In this document: one piece after another, positions 41,730 to 53,597 of the stretch
How the letters are laid out: every line of letters begins with the position of its first letter
Position numbering within the stretch: position 1 is the first letter of the stretch
From: Stenocarpella maydis
Taxonomy: Eukaryota > Ascomycota > Sordariomycetes > Diaporthales > Diaporthaceae
Direction of reading: 5' to 3'
Assembly (NCBI GenBank): GCA_002270565.1
Contig: NQMI01000025.1
Location: 124,001-188,000 of the forward strand
DNA: 64,000 bases
Translations under genes and position numbers: made by a program
Notes under the pieces: generated by a model
What the model was told of the DNA's origin: nothing
The model's input: only the letters and a program-made list of their open reading frames with translations
Databases searched by the model: none

Positions 41730-43170
41730 GATGACTAGAGTATTATACGATATAGAGGGATAAAAGAATGAACGGCTACCGGAGCTGGTGGTGAGGGGAA
41801 AAAAAAAAAAGAATGTAACCGTCGCAAGCTGGCCTGCAGGCTAGGGTGTGGGAAGGAGAGTGTCCGTTGAGGTGAAAAACCAGGTGACGGAGAATGGAAA
41901 AGATAGGAGGTTCTCACCGGGAGGCTCACTTGTACTCGCCGCCGGGGATGGAGGAACGCCAAGATGATATATGCCCAGAGCAATAGTGTCCCTCGGTCAC
42001 CCCAACCCGCGACGCCTTCCGTATGATTTACCTACCTAGCACCAGCCAGATCCCGAGGGTAATCATGCAATAAGCTTTCCCGCCCCACAGGAGCATAGCG
42101 TGCGTCTGGTCTGTGAGAAGATGCGATGGCAGGAAGCTGCCAGCGAGCTGGGATGACGGCTTAAAACACGATGCGCCAGGGGTGGGTTCGAGGAGCGATT
42201 CTCTCCCTCTACCATGCTCCGAGCATCAAGATGTCGGGTGCACATCAGCTCGCCCAGCAACTTCTCGCGAACGATGTCCTCATGTACCGGTGATGGAAAA
42301 TCACACCATCATGACCCGTGGTTGATGGCTTATACCCGCCCAGAGACTACTACACGCTGCTGCGGCAGCTTGTTTTCGCCCTCAGACATCACCTCGACCA
42401 TGACCTCGCGGGTGCCCCCTTCGCCCCAGCTTGGCGATGCATGGTTTTCGCCTGCCCATGGTGTCCATCCCATGTACCAGCCGAGGGCTACACAAGCCCA
42501 GCCCGGCTCGGAAAAGAAGGAACGGGGGAGGCCGCCTCGAATGAGGGGGCCGAAGGGGGTGCCTCGCCTCACCATCGTGAGATGCTGCCTGGGCTTGGGA
42601 TGTCTTGAGAGGGTATCACATCGGGGCGGTATGTGCCGTTCATAAGTCTGATTTTAAGCATGAGGAAAGACTCCGAGTTGGGATGGCATCTGGGCTGCTC
42701 TGGCCAATAGGACCGGGGTTTGGGGCTTCTGACACGTAGTGCCGCTGGAGATCAAACGAACACCCCCTCCCCTTGCTCGGCGCGCTGCTTCAGTCACGTC
42801 TGCTCCACTCGCGTGGTCCGTCTGTCGACTTATATGTCTTTGCTGTGCATTTCGCAGACCTGAAGTCACCTTGCCGCCTACTGCAGGTATTCGCTACGTC
42901 GATTGCGGCTCAAAGTACTTCGCAACCAATCCCGACAAGTTCTAGCGGGGGGGTCAAATTCTTGATGAAATAGCACTCACGTAGACCAAACTATCGCGTG
43001 GACAAGACCATTAAGTAGGCCTCGCGAGCCTCGAGGAAATTTTTCTAGGGCTCACGTCCATTGCACTCCTGGCAATCTTCTCCGTGCCCTTCGCTACTCC
43101 TAATAACATGTCGCGCTGGGGTTGAAATTCCTGTCCGCCAAGCCCCTATACGCACAATGGCAGGCAGGGT
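41730..43170. other. Intergenic region, 1.4 kb, between two minus-strand genes
   Basis: Contains the promoter of the repeat protein and the 3' UTR of ssr4. Short overlapping frames only; no repeat array or RNA gene is recognised. Confidence 0.5.
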
Positions 43171-45365
43171 TTATACGCCACCGTCTGCAGGTGTGTTCGA
43201 AGCCGAGTCCCGTGAAACTTCGGCACCGTACATGGCCTCCCCGAAAGCTGAGTCCTCCATGCCTATGTCACCAAAGTCCCCGGGGGTGTCATCCGCAGCC
43301 GACTGATCAAGTGCCTCGCCTGCCGAGTTGAAGAACTCGTCGTTATCAACGGCTTTGTTTATCTCTGTGCTCTCTGTGGGTATCGGCGCGGAGTCCGTAG
43401 CAGGCGCAGCACTAGCAGAGGCATTTGGTGACATACCACCCTTGGGTACGACGACCCAGTCACCGCTCTCAGTTCCTTGGTCCAGAGCCGTATTCACATT
43501 CCTAGCCTGATCGGAGTCTTCCATTGTGACATCTTCAGAAGCGTTGCCCGGGGCTTGCTCGGCTGCGACGTGTGTTATCGCGGTGTTGGTTGGTGCTGGC
43601 GCATCCGATATGCTTGTGGGTGCTTGAGGCTGGGGCGTAGAGGTGGACGACCCTCCCCCTTGAATCTGGCCCAGGAGACCGGTACCGGTCCCGCCCATAT
43701 CAATATCAGAATCGCCGGCCAGGAGGCCACTGGCATGCGAGCCTCCCTGCGAGCCCGGCCCGGACGATTGCCCCTGTGCGGTGCCATTCGCATTAGGGAG
43801 CGGTGCAGCTGGGGGCATTGGGAGACTCTCGGGGTCGGGCGCTGGCTCCTGGTATCCACCGTCTTGAATGCGCTTTACATCACTGACAACCGCGATATGT
43901 CGGCCCAGAGCTGACTCCACATCGGCAACAATGTCGCTGACCTTCCTGTGCTCGTTTCCGTTCCACTGCGTGATTCCTTCACCCTCATCTTCCTCTTTTC
44001 CTTCAAGCCGCCAGAATTCTGGTCCTGTTTCATCGACAGCGACACGTAATTCCTTCTCGGCGCGGTTGAGGATCGAGTTAGACTTGAACTTATCCATCAT
44101 TTTCTCATGTTGCTCCTTCAGGCGCGCCATTTCAGCTTTGTCATTCTCGATCTTCTGAGAGACTCTGTCGCGGAATTCGCTAGCCAGCTTGGGGTCAAGG
44201 TGGCCGACTACTGGCTTGGCCGGTGGCTTCTTGTGCGCATCGACGCCTGAGGCCTCGTATATCCCTTGGGTCAATGATGCCAACTCTCCCTGCAGTCCGA
44301 GACCGAGATCTGCTGGGGTGATCTGGCCTATGCGGTACGCAGAGCCCAGAACCTCCTCCATCCACTCGTGATTGCGCGTGTATCTAGCCATGCTGACGTC
44401 GCGAGGACTCATGTGATCGAAGATATCACCCTGGTGCGTGTCGTCCTCGTCATCATAAGGTATGAAAGGAGCAGCGCTCATCATTTGCTGATTCTGGTGC
44501 GCACTAGTCCGCGCGCGTTTGTTAGGCACGGGCTGCTGGGGAGGATAGGCCATCTGCTGTGGGATGGTGCGCGAATGAGCTTGCTGCGGCATCATGGGGT
44601 GACCCCTACCCTCCCGCGGGGGGTTGATAGTCGGCCAGTTAAGGCGATCGGCAAGCATGAACTCTTTGCGAGCGATCTGTCCGCCCCTCTGTAATTGCAG
44701 GCGAGCCTGCATTAGACCCTGCGTGCGAGAGTCGAATGGTATCATGTTGACTGGCACTCGATCCTGGGCGGAATTGGGTCCGTAATGCACGATCCAGAGG
44801 CTGGGGTCGACCTGCGGCGCGCCGGGCACCTGAGGTTGCTTGGGAACCAGGCGAAAGCGTTTCCTGGCATGCTGGGCGAACTGCTCCCCTTGGCGGTAGC
44901 CAACCCTCTGGAAGAACATCTCCAGCACCTATAGTAAGGCGTCAGCTTTGTAAGGGACCGCAGCTGGGTCAATAGGCAGTACTAACCAGGCCGTTGCCAA
45001 GATCTTGCTGGTAGTAGGTTTCCGGGTATGGCCATATGTATCCATCAGTCGCGAAATTCGTATCCAGGCGCTGCAAAGGCTGCCACGTGAGCATGATGGT
45101 TCCGTCGGCAGGGGTGTCGAGGTAGGTCCAAAAGAAGGGCGCGGTGTCGCGGGCGATCTTGGGAGCATTCATCAACCACTTGGAAGCGTCCGGGACGCTA
45201 ACATCAGCCATCGCGGCATATCTGTAAGTGCTGATGAGATGCAGATGATGAAGCTAGACACCCGGGGCTCGCGTTAGTACTGAGCAGTTCGTTGACGGGG
45301 AACCCGGGATGGATGTGCGGCAGACCGACCATCTTCTCATTGATGTTGTGGCTCGGGTCTCCCAT
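43171..45365 (-). CDS. ssr4: SWI/SNF and RSC chromatin-remodelling subunit Ssr4
   Basis: Proposed exons on the minus strand are 45365-45330, 45253-44987 and 44928-43171 (686 aa). Exon 2 begins LHHLHLISTYRYAAMADVS, preceded by a perfect TACTAAC branch site and TAG acceptor. Exon 2 joins exon 3 through a GTTAGT intron as DLGNGL-VLEMFFQRVGYRQ. The N-terminal 180 residues (WLMNAPKIARDTAPFFWTYL, GTIMLTWQPLQRL, FATDGYIWPYPE, LWIVHYG) match the fungal Ssr4 N-terminal domain. The rest is Gln/Pro-rich with a conserved patch (MARYTRNHEWMEEVLGSAYR), a coiled coil (SQKIENDKAEMARLKEQHEK) and a long acidic, disordered tail. Ssr4 is shared by the SWI/SNF and RSC nucleosome remodellers. Exon 1 (12 codons) rests on a weak GTCGGT donor, so the true first exon may differ. 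Confidence 0.85.
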
Positions 45366-46223
45366 CTTGGCTGCTGTTGCTCCACGAGGGAGACTTGGGT
45401 TGTCTATATCAAATGGTAATCTGGATGGTCGCCTGATATGCAGTGAAGCGGTGTGCGATGCCAACAGTGCGATTTTCAGATGGCGTTGGCCCGCAATTGG
45501 AGGTGGCGCAAAAACGCTGATGGTCGGGGTGCCCTCTCTGGTTGATTGTGGTCGCGATAGCCTCCCAAGATTCGCAGCTGATTGATGGGTGGAAAGGCGC
45601 GCTCCAGGGTGATGCGCGCCGAGTCCTAGGCTGCGGGTCAAAAATTGCGAGCTGGAGGTTACGTAAGCGACAAAAGCAGGCAGGCCAACAGGCTGTCTAC
45701 CCTAGCTGGGCGCTCCAGGGGGTCCAGAAACAGCAGAACCGGGCGGGGGACAACAAGAAACCAGGCGTTGCTGAACTCCCTCCGCAGGAAGTAACAACAA
45801 GATGCGTATGTATTTCTGTCTACACTCATAATGAAGCTACGTACACTTCCTAGGAGAGATGGCCAGGTGTCCTTTCACTGGGGAAGCTCTCTCTATATCA
45901 AGCTCGGGCTCGGCATCGGTCAGCTACAGGCTGCGATACACCACCACAGAGGCTCTGTGCGCAGGGTTGGACGCCCTCCAGAGGAATAGGGGCCATGGTG
46001 GCCTCGTATCAGTTCCTGCTCAACGCCACTTGAAAACGACTCGACTTCACACGGACCTTTCGAGAGCTACTGGGACCTCGGAGATTGTTCTTCAGGAATG
46101 GATCGTGTTTGTATTTTCTGTATTACCCTGCCCGGTCGTGCTATTGGCACATCCTCGTTTTGATTCTAGAGAACGGGTGGATTAATCCCTCTGGCTGTAG
46201 CTAACTAATAATATGTACATGTC
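45366..46223. other. Intergenic region, 0.86 kb, between ssr4 and gnd1
   Basis: Promoter of ssr4 plus the 3' region of gnd1. No further gene or repeat is recognised. Confidence 0.55.
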
Positions 46224-46344
46224 TTATGCCTGGTATGTGGAGGCAGACACATTTCCACCACGGCCGGTCCAGTTAACATGGATATCCTGTCCCGTAGGGT
46301 ACTTGTCATTGGCAGCCTCGGGCTTGACCCTGAAGGTGTGGGCA

Positions 46345-46376
<32 letters not shown>

Positions 46377-48225
46377 GGCTGGCAGGTCCTTGGTGCGGTA
46401 TCCATCAAACCATGACAGGGCGGTGGAGAAGGCCGGGGTCGGGATTCCGAGCAGGGCGGCCTTGGAGACGACGTCTCTCCAGCCAGGCTGAGCCTTGTGG
46501 ATGGCCTTGTTGAAGAAGTCGTCGAAGAGCAGGTTCTTGAGGTCGGGGTTGTTGCGGTACGCGTTGGTGATGTCCTTGAGGAACACAGAGCGGATAATGC
46601 AGCCACCGCGCCACATGAGGGCGATCGAGGGCTTGTTCAGCTTCCAGCCGTACTCCCTGGCAGCCTCCTGCATCAGCATAAAGCCCTGGGCGTACGAGAT
46701 GATCTTGGAGGCGTAGAGAGCCTGCTCAAGGTCATCGAGGAACTGCTCCTTGTTTCCCTCGAAGCTGTTGGCACGTCCAACAAACTCGAGCTTGGTGGAG
46801 GCCTCGACACGCTCGGGCTTGATAGCAGACAAGCAACGAGCGAGCACGGCCTCAGCGATCAGGGTGACGGGCATGCCAAGGTCCAGGGCGTTGATGGCAG
46901 TCCACTTGCCAGTTCCCTTCTGGCCGGCCTGGTCGAGGATCTTCTCGACCAAGGGCTTCCCGTCCGTCTCGTCATTGTAGTACAGGATATCTCTTGTGAT
47001 TTCGATGAGGAAAGAGTCCAGGACACCTTTGTTCCACTTGGCGAAAACGTCACCCATCTCCTTGTTAGAGAGACCGAGGCCACGTTTCATGATGTCGTAG
47101 GCCTAAGTTTAACGGTTAGTCGACACCGCATCCATGACGCGCCTTGGGCTAGGGACGACATACCTCAGAGATGAGCTGCATGTCGCCGTACTCGATACCG
47201 TTGTGCACCATCTTGACGTAGTGGCCAGCACCCTCGTCACCAACCCAGTCACAGCATGGCTCGTTGTCGCTCTTGGCGGCAATGCTCTGGAAGATGTCCT
47301 TGATGGGGGCCCAGGCGGCCTCGTCGCCACCGGGCATCAGAGAGGGGCCGTAGCGGGCACCCTCCTCACCACCAGAGACACCGGAGCCGACGAAGTGCAG
47401 ACCCTTGGTCTTGAGGTACTGCGTTCGGCGGTTGGAGTCGGGGAAGTGCGAGTTTCCACCGTCAATGATGATGTCACCGGGGGAGAGCAGGGGCAGGAGT
47501 GTCTCGATCCAGTCGTCGACGGCCTTGCCAGCCTGCACGAGAAGCATGACACGGCGAGGCGACTTAAGCTTAGAGACGAACTCCTCGGTGGAGTGAGCAC
47601 CGACGACAGACTTGCCCTTGGCCTCATTGTCGAGGAACCGGTCGACCTTGGAGACTGTTCGGTTGAAAGCGCAGATGGTGAAGCCGTGGTCGGCCATGTT
47701 CAGAATCAGGTTCTGGCCCCTAAAACAGCTGTTAGCACCACGACACCTCACCGGGTGCCAATTTTTCCTTTTTCTTTCCTTTGAGGGAGACTTACATGAC
47801 GGCCAGGCCGATAAGGCCGAGATCAGCACTTGGAATAACATCATTGTCAGCATTGCTATGTCCTGAAGTGGTCAAACCGCCAGCAATGCCGGCGAGCCGA
47901 GCACTGCAACAGGCCCTCAGTCTCGGGTGATTCAAAAAGGAGATGTGGGTGGAAAGCAACGCTCGCTTCAAAACAGTTCTGAGCATGGGTATGCTGCGCG
48001 GTGAGAAAGCCGGACGGCATTGTGCACCCAGAGCCACGACCAGGAACAAGGACTGTGGTCTCAAGTTGCCTTACTCTGTGTGTGCGTGTGTGGGTATGTA
48101 TGTATATGTCTGTCTGCTCTGGCAGTTGCTCGATGGAGGGGCTCGCCGTGGCAGCGAAATGGCTCATCGGAGGGGTAGAATGTGGGGTTGACGGATGGGA
48201 GAGGGACTCACACTGGGCCAGACAT
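46224..48225 (-). CDS. gnd1: 6-phosphogluconate dehydrogenase (decarboxylating)
   Basis: Proposed exons on the minus strand are 48225-48212, 47828-47796, 47719-47164 and 47102-46224 (493 aa). The enzyme oxidises 6-phosphogluconate to ribulose 5-phosphate, CO2 and NADPH in the cytosolic pentose phosphate pathway. The N-terminal Rossmann fold carries [12 protein letters not shown], assembled from exons 2 and 3. Substrate-site motifs are [13 protein letters not shown] and [20 protein letters not shown] (active-site Lys and Asn). The family signature [13 protein letters not shown] follows in the helical domain. The C-terminal FRVKPE...[16 protein letters not shown] closes the active site. Exon 1 is only 14 nt and is followed by a 383-bp intron, the longest in the window. 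All donors are canonical (GTGAGT, GTAAGT, GTATGT). Confidence 0.95.
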
Positions 48226-50137
48226 TGTGAGGTCGACGGGTGGGATGCTGTTGTTGGGAGGTTGATGTGGCTGGTGGCTGGCTCTCTGGATGGATGGGCT
48301 ATCTCGAAATCAACCGAGAGAAAGTATGGCCAAGTTATGGATGGAATGGAAGAAGTAAAAGGGAGAAAATTTCGAGGGAGGAGGTCGAATGGCCTCGGGG
48401 GAGCTGGGAAGACGTCGTCGTGCCAGCAGAGAGCTAAAGTGGGTGGGGGCTTACTCAGAAGCTCGAGGTCCGACGGTGCGTGCTAGGATAGGTCCCGAGC
48501 GCGAGGAGGAGCTCGGTGCTTCCAGGCAGCACGGTGCTGGGCTGCTGGCCAAGGAACGTTGGCTCTCTCTCTGTGGCCTACTATGTACAGACGCCATGTA
48601 GCCTTGTCACTGTCTTCACTTCTACAATTACGGTCAAAATGTCTCTGAGGGCCTGTCCCCCTTCGCCGGCCCAATCCACGCCGTGGGAGAGTTTCTCGCG
48701 AAAATCCTCCTGTGCCCTCACCTCCTGCGGTGTCACTGCCCCCCCCTCTGGCTCCTTCTGGACCCATCTCGGAGGAGCGTGGGGGTGGTCAACGCTTCAA
48801 ACCGATCTCGTCGGAACTTGTCAGACCCATGAGCGCCAGTGTCCACTTTCTCGCGTTTCGGAAATGCTTTGTGCTTTGGCTCGGGCCCTGCACACTATGC
48901 TATGTGTACACTAGTGCGTCCAACGGGTTTCATAGCCATTGGCCTCGTTGATGCTGCTGTCGATTCACTGATCAATTTGCAAGGCCTCCGCAAAGCCTCG
49001 CCGAACCCGTTTGTGCCTAGTGTATTTGCCAGATTCCCGGACCCTCGTGGCGGGGTGCTCTGGACAAGCCCTTCCTGATGATAGGTCAATCCAGGCGGGC
49101 AAACGGGCAAGCGTGCCGTAATCTCCATATTGCAGCTGCGCTCTGCCGCGAGTGTGCAGGCGAGTTTATGGATACACTATGAGGGAGGGACATGTCCGGA
49201 CGTGCCGGATCTGAATCTTTCATAACCTGCCCTCAAGTCGCCTGTCATTATTAATCACCCGGTGACTGAGGACAGCCCGTCAATCTTGTCGAGCGACATC
49301 GCTATTTGCAGCTCCGGCGTACGGAGGCCCTGGACCACCTTTCAGCTTGGTATACCACAACTGCCAGAGCGGTGATGGAATGCCATCAACACCATGACCG
49401 CAAAGAGGGGCCATTCGAGAGTGGGATGTGGGTTTGCCCCGCCAGACTGCGTCATAAGCAGGGACAGAGTGTGTACACTATGCTTACTCCGTACAGTCTT
49501 TGAGTGCCCAAAGCACCAGGCTGTCAGGCTGTCAGATTGCAGGTCGGCTGCCCTGCTTGGTGCAGTAGCCAGAAAGCGAGCCTACCAAACCCCAAAACGC
49601 TCATGCAGCAACTGACAGAGCTACTCCGGATGGGCTGGCTTGCTGGCCCACATGTGTGTGTCTTGTAGGTGAAAAGATGGCGGATTACGGAGTACCGTGC
49701 ATGAGGTCGCCTTGGTAAGACGCAGGTACGTCCGGAGTACCTGTGAGGCAGCTACGCCTGTAGCGCGGTACTCCGTAGCTTAGTCACTCGAGGCAGGCAG
49801 GGATCTTAGCTGATCCTGAGGCGACTGCTGACTGATTTCACTTCCTTTTTCTGATTGGCCGGCTCGGGGCATGGCTAAAGATGACCAAACCTCGCTACGT
49901 GCAATGATTTCTCGTCGCCTTGCGATACGCACCCAGCAACTGCGCATCCTTCTGCCTTCAACTAAGCAACCGCTCAGCAATCAGCCAGCCGACCCAGCGC
50001 CGGCGAGATTTCGGGCGCTGCCGCCGTTTGAGAGATCAAAGCCATTACGAGCAAAGTCTGTGTGACCCGGGCTGGGCTCATAGGTACGTGACAACGAAAC
50101 AAAACAAAAGTTCGTTCAAAGGCACATCAAATTCATC
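48226..50137. other. Divergent intergenic region, 1.9 kb
   Basis: Lies between gnd1 (minus) and the RBM42-like gene (plus). It holds three exact TACTCCGTA/TACGGAGTA sites in 300 bp (49485, 49686, 49769) plus near-matches at 49622 and 49733. Open frames are short and show no motifs. Confidence 0.6.
49485..49777. repeat. Cluster of TACTCCGTA/TACGGAGTA motifs
   Basis: Exact 9-mers at 49485-49493 (TACTCCGTA), 49686-49694 (TACGGAGTA) and 49769-49777 (TACTCCGTA); 7-bp core matches at 49622 and 49733. They lie 360-650 bp upstream of the RBM42-like start. Confidence 0.8.
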
Positions 50138-51277
50138 ATGTCCTACCCGGGACCCCCAGGTTTCGGATCTTTACCTCCTCGACCGCCTGCGAGCAAGGCC
50201 GCCGGCGGCTTCAAGCCAGCCTTCCCCCCAACGACGAGTGCTGCCCCGACCTATACAGCGAGCGCACCCTATTCCGGCGCCCCTTCTTACAGTGCAGCCC
50301 CACTGTCAACACCTCAGTATGGCGCCGCTGCCTCTACTTATGCCTATCCACAGGCTCCCGCCGTAGGAGCCAGCCGAGGTGGCTACGGGGCATCAATCCA
50401 GTCCTACAACTATCCCGCCAGTTATGCGCAACAACCAGCCTACTATGGCGCACCGGCTACGGGGTCCTACTCCACACCGCCGCAGATTCGCAACCCTTTC
50501 CCACAGCCGGGCGCTGCCTCCGCCGCTGCCTCCGCCGCCGCCTCTGCTGCGCAGAATCCGTTTGACCGCAGCGATCCAAACTACGACCCGGAGATGGCTG
50601 CGCAGATCGCACAATGGCAAAGCGCGTACCTGCCCAAGGAAGGAGCAGAAGCAAATGCCACTGCTGGCGCTAAGGCAGCCGGCGGCAAACCTGGCACTGC
50701 GTCTGGACCAACCTTCAATGTAGAGAACGCCGCCAAGGCCGCTCAAGAGGGAGCTGTGAATGCCGCGGGCGAAAAGCAGAAGACGGTCTACCGCGAAGGA
50801 GGAGGCAAGAAATGGGCAGACGACTCACTGCTGGAGTGGGATCCTTCTCACCTGCGAATATTTGTCGGGAACCTGGCGGGCGAAACCACCGACGACTCCC
50901 TGTTGAAGGCCTTCTCGCGATGGCAGTCGGTGCAGAAGGCAAAGGTAATACGAGACAAGCGGACGAACAAGTCCAAGGGTTTTGGCTTTGTCAGCTTCAG
51001 CGATCCAGACGACTTTTTCCAGGCGGCCAAAGAGATGAATGGCAAGTACATTCAGAGCCATCCGGTCGTGGTGCGCAAGAGCACGACCGAGATTAGGCCT
51101 GCAGTTGTCAAGAATGACAAGCGCAAAGGCAAGAACTACAAGAAGGGAGGAGGGAACAGGTCTGGCAACGGCGCGGGCAATGGTGACGAAGGGTACTCGC
51201 CGCACCTCGGGCCTCAGACCGGAGGCATCGTCAAGTCTGGGTCAAAGACCAAGGGCGGCATGAAGTTCTTGGGTTGA
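50138..51277 (+). CDS. RRM protein, RBM42-like
   Basis: Single exon, 379 aa. The N-terminal 120 residues are rich in Pro/Tyr/Ala/Ser (repeated YGA, YSAAP, AQQPAYYGAP) and probably disordered. A short Ala run (ASAAASAAASAAQ) precedes a conserved linker (NPFDRSDPNYDPEMAAQIAQ). One RRM spans about residues 237-313 with RNP2 LRIFVGNL and RNP1 KSKGFGFVSF. The core VQKAKVIRDKRTNKSKGFGF, followed by AAKEMNGKYIQSHPVVVRKS, is distinctive of the RBM42 branch, a factor tied to the spliceosome and cytoplasmic RNA granules in other eukaryotes. The C-terminal tail is Lys/Gly-rich (KRKGKNYKKGGGNRSG). The RRM is certain; RBM42 orthology is likely. Confidence 0.9.
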   Translation: MSYPGPPGFGSLPPRPPASKAAGGFKPAFPPTTSAAPTYTASAPYSGAPSYSAAPLSTPQYGAAASTYAYPQAPAVGASRGGYGASIQSYNYPASYAQQPAYYGAPATGSYSTPPQIRNPFPQPGAASAAASAAASAAQNPFDRSDPNYDPEMAAQIAQWQSAYLPKEGAEANATAGAKAAGGKPGTASGPTFNVENAAKAAQEGAVNAAGEKQKTVYREGGGKKWADDSLLEWDPSHLRIFVGNLAGETTDDSLLKAFSRWQSVQKAKVIRDKRTNKSKGFGFVSFSDPDDFFQAAKEMNGKYIQSHPVVVRKSTTEIRPAVVKNDKRKGKNYKKGGGNRSGNGAGNGDEGYSPHLGPQTGGIVKSGSKTKGGMKFLG

Positions 51278-53597
51278 GAGCATACCTGTCTGACACATAC
51301 GTCTCGGCAGAATGCGCCAGGGTGGCGGCATGAGGCGGAGTCTAGTATGCAAGGGCCACCACATGAAGAAGGTGAACGAGGTCTTTTTGAGATAATTTGC
51401 ACTCCGCAAACGGCAAGGAGGCCACGCGGACGGGTTGGTGGGAAGCATCCGCTAGTGATACACACACCAAGGTCGCATCAACACACAGACGCGGTCCGGG
51501 CATTTCGGATGATGGGATGGATATCGTTGCGCAAGGCTTGTTACACCTTCACTGTTATTGAGACCATGCTAAAAGATAGAAGAGAAGGCCTTGGACGCCA
51601 TCAGCAAAACAATCCGGCCAATTGCGTATCCGACTCCAGGATGACTCTTGGTATCGCGAAGACTAAGATTGGCAGATTGAGGTGGGATGCTGGGTTTCTA
51701 CACCCCTGCACCCTGGAAATGGACACCAGTCGGCTTATCGCTAACCTGCGGTAGACGAGACTCGAAAGGGCCGGGACGCGCAAGACGCCACTGGCGAATA
51801 TTGCCCAGCGGCCAATGTGCCTGAGGGCGCAATTTACGTAGAGTTGCTGCCCCGGCTGGCTACCTGGTTAATAATTCATGATTGATATCGACCACTGTCT
51901 CCTGTCCCCCAATTTCGGCTCGGACAGCCGCGCAGCGTCGGCTGACGGCGACGAATGCGCAGGAGTGCGATACGGAAAAGCAAGAGGATAAACGAGCAGA
52001 AGCTGCTCCGGATAGGGCTTGTTGACGTAGGCCTGGCTGGAAGATGGGTTGAGACGGTCAGCAGTCCAACGTCTGTCAGAAGTCGTTTTGGCAGGGCGGG
52101 CATGTCGATGCTCATCTCCGGTTGTCAGTGTCGCGCGAAGCGCTCCATCGCAATCTTAAACGTGGCCTGCAGGGGATCTATCTGCCCAATTGCCCACGAG
52201 TCTGCTGGTACCGCAGCCGCCTGCCATCTCGCCTTGTTGGAGGCTTGAACTTCGGCACTTTGCCGTCTTTCTTTGTACCTTGCAGGCCCTGTCGTACCCT
52301 GCCCGCTTGCCCAAATCTGGTCGCTTGCTGCGACTCTATTCAATTTCCCATCTGCTTGGACAAAGCGCCAGTTGACTTCAGGCCTGCACCCGTCCGCTTC
52401 TTCTCCGTCTCGCGTGGGGTTTACTGCCAGTAGTCTATCGTCTATTACATTTCCTGCAAAAGCCCGGCTGGGTTTGTCCTTTTGCGTTTGTGCTTGTGCT
52501 CGTGCTCGTGCTCGTGCTCGCACTCGTGCATCCAGGCTTAGGACTGGCTATCCTCATGCTGTAAAGGGGCTGGACCGGTGATCACATCGTCACTCGCGTC
52601 GATCCTCAGTTTCCCTTCTCCAAACCTTCTATACCGTGTATTCTTCTTCACAGCGCACCCCCTGAGCCCGGCTTCGACTTGCGACTGCGACTGCAAACTG
52701 CGGCTGCAAACTGCGACGGGTCGATTTCCAACTAACCACCTCTGATTGCCCTCGTGTATCACATCCGACGCGGGGCCACCGCCGCAGCTGGGACGGCCAC
52801 AATCGAGTCAACATTTGGAAGGTTATTTTTGTTGCCGAGGGGCTGAGCCATCTTCACGAGACACCCCAAAAGGCTGGGCTCCCATTCCTCACTCGAGTGG
52901 CTTGACACAGCGGCTTCTGTGACGGCTTGCGCGCACCGTAAACCACCAGGATCTGCGCCAGGAACCCCCAGGGTCTGCCCAGCTTTCTCCTCGCACGCAC
53001 GCCCGCCTATTTGCGTGCAGCCTTCCCGCCGGCGCCCCCGCCCCCCCGATTCCCAGCAGAGAGACTGGGCGTCTGTCTCATTTCCTGCCTGACCCGACTC
53101 GACTCGACTCCTCGTCGACGACAATCGCTCCCGAGGTCTTGGCTCCGTCTTTCCTTCTGCCTGACATTCCTACCCTTCTTCGCGCCTGGTAGCTGTTCTG
53201 TCTTTACTGCTCGATTGCGATCACCGGCCGACGACTCTCGCTGTTTGCTTCAGGCCGCCCAAGAGGCCCCCCGCCGCCCCCACCGACTTTCTATTGGCCG
53301 CAAAGGAGTGGTCATTGATCGACCCAACCCGCCGATCGTCCGTCCGTTTGATTGAACCAAACGCATTCGGCCTGCATTTGGGGTCTGCACTCGGGGAGTT
53401 TTCCTGCAGGTTGAAACATTGGACGACTGAAGCGCCTAGGAGCGACCCCAACCATGGAGTTTTGAGGGAGCAACAGCAACACCGGCATTTTCAACAAGGC
53501 AACGCGATTGCAAGGCGGACCCGAGGCTTTTTCCGTTCCTCGGATCTGCGCGCGTGCGGGCACTCACTCAACAGCTTTTGGGTGCGCCAACGCCAAG
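51278..53597. other. Intergenic region and long 5' leader, 2.3 kb
   Basis: Between the RBM42-like gene and the fibroin-3-related gene. It contains a GTGCTC microsatellite (52489-52528) and, from about 52,600 to 53,590, CT-rich sequence that probably forms promoter and a long 5' UTR. Frames here, such as 53294-53683, cross into the known start in another frame and are not supported. Confidence 0.5.
52489..52528. repeat. GTGCTC hexamer repeat
   Basis: About six copies of GTGCTC or close variants in tandem. Confidence 0.85.
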
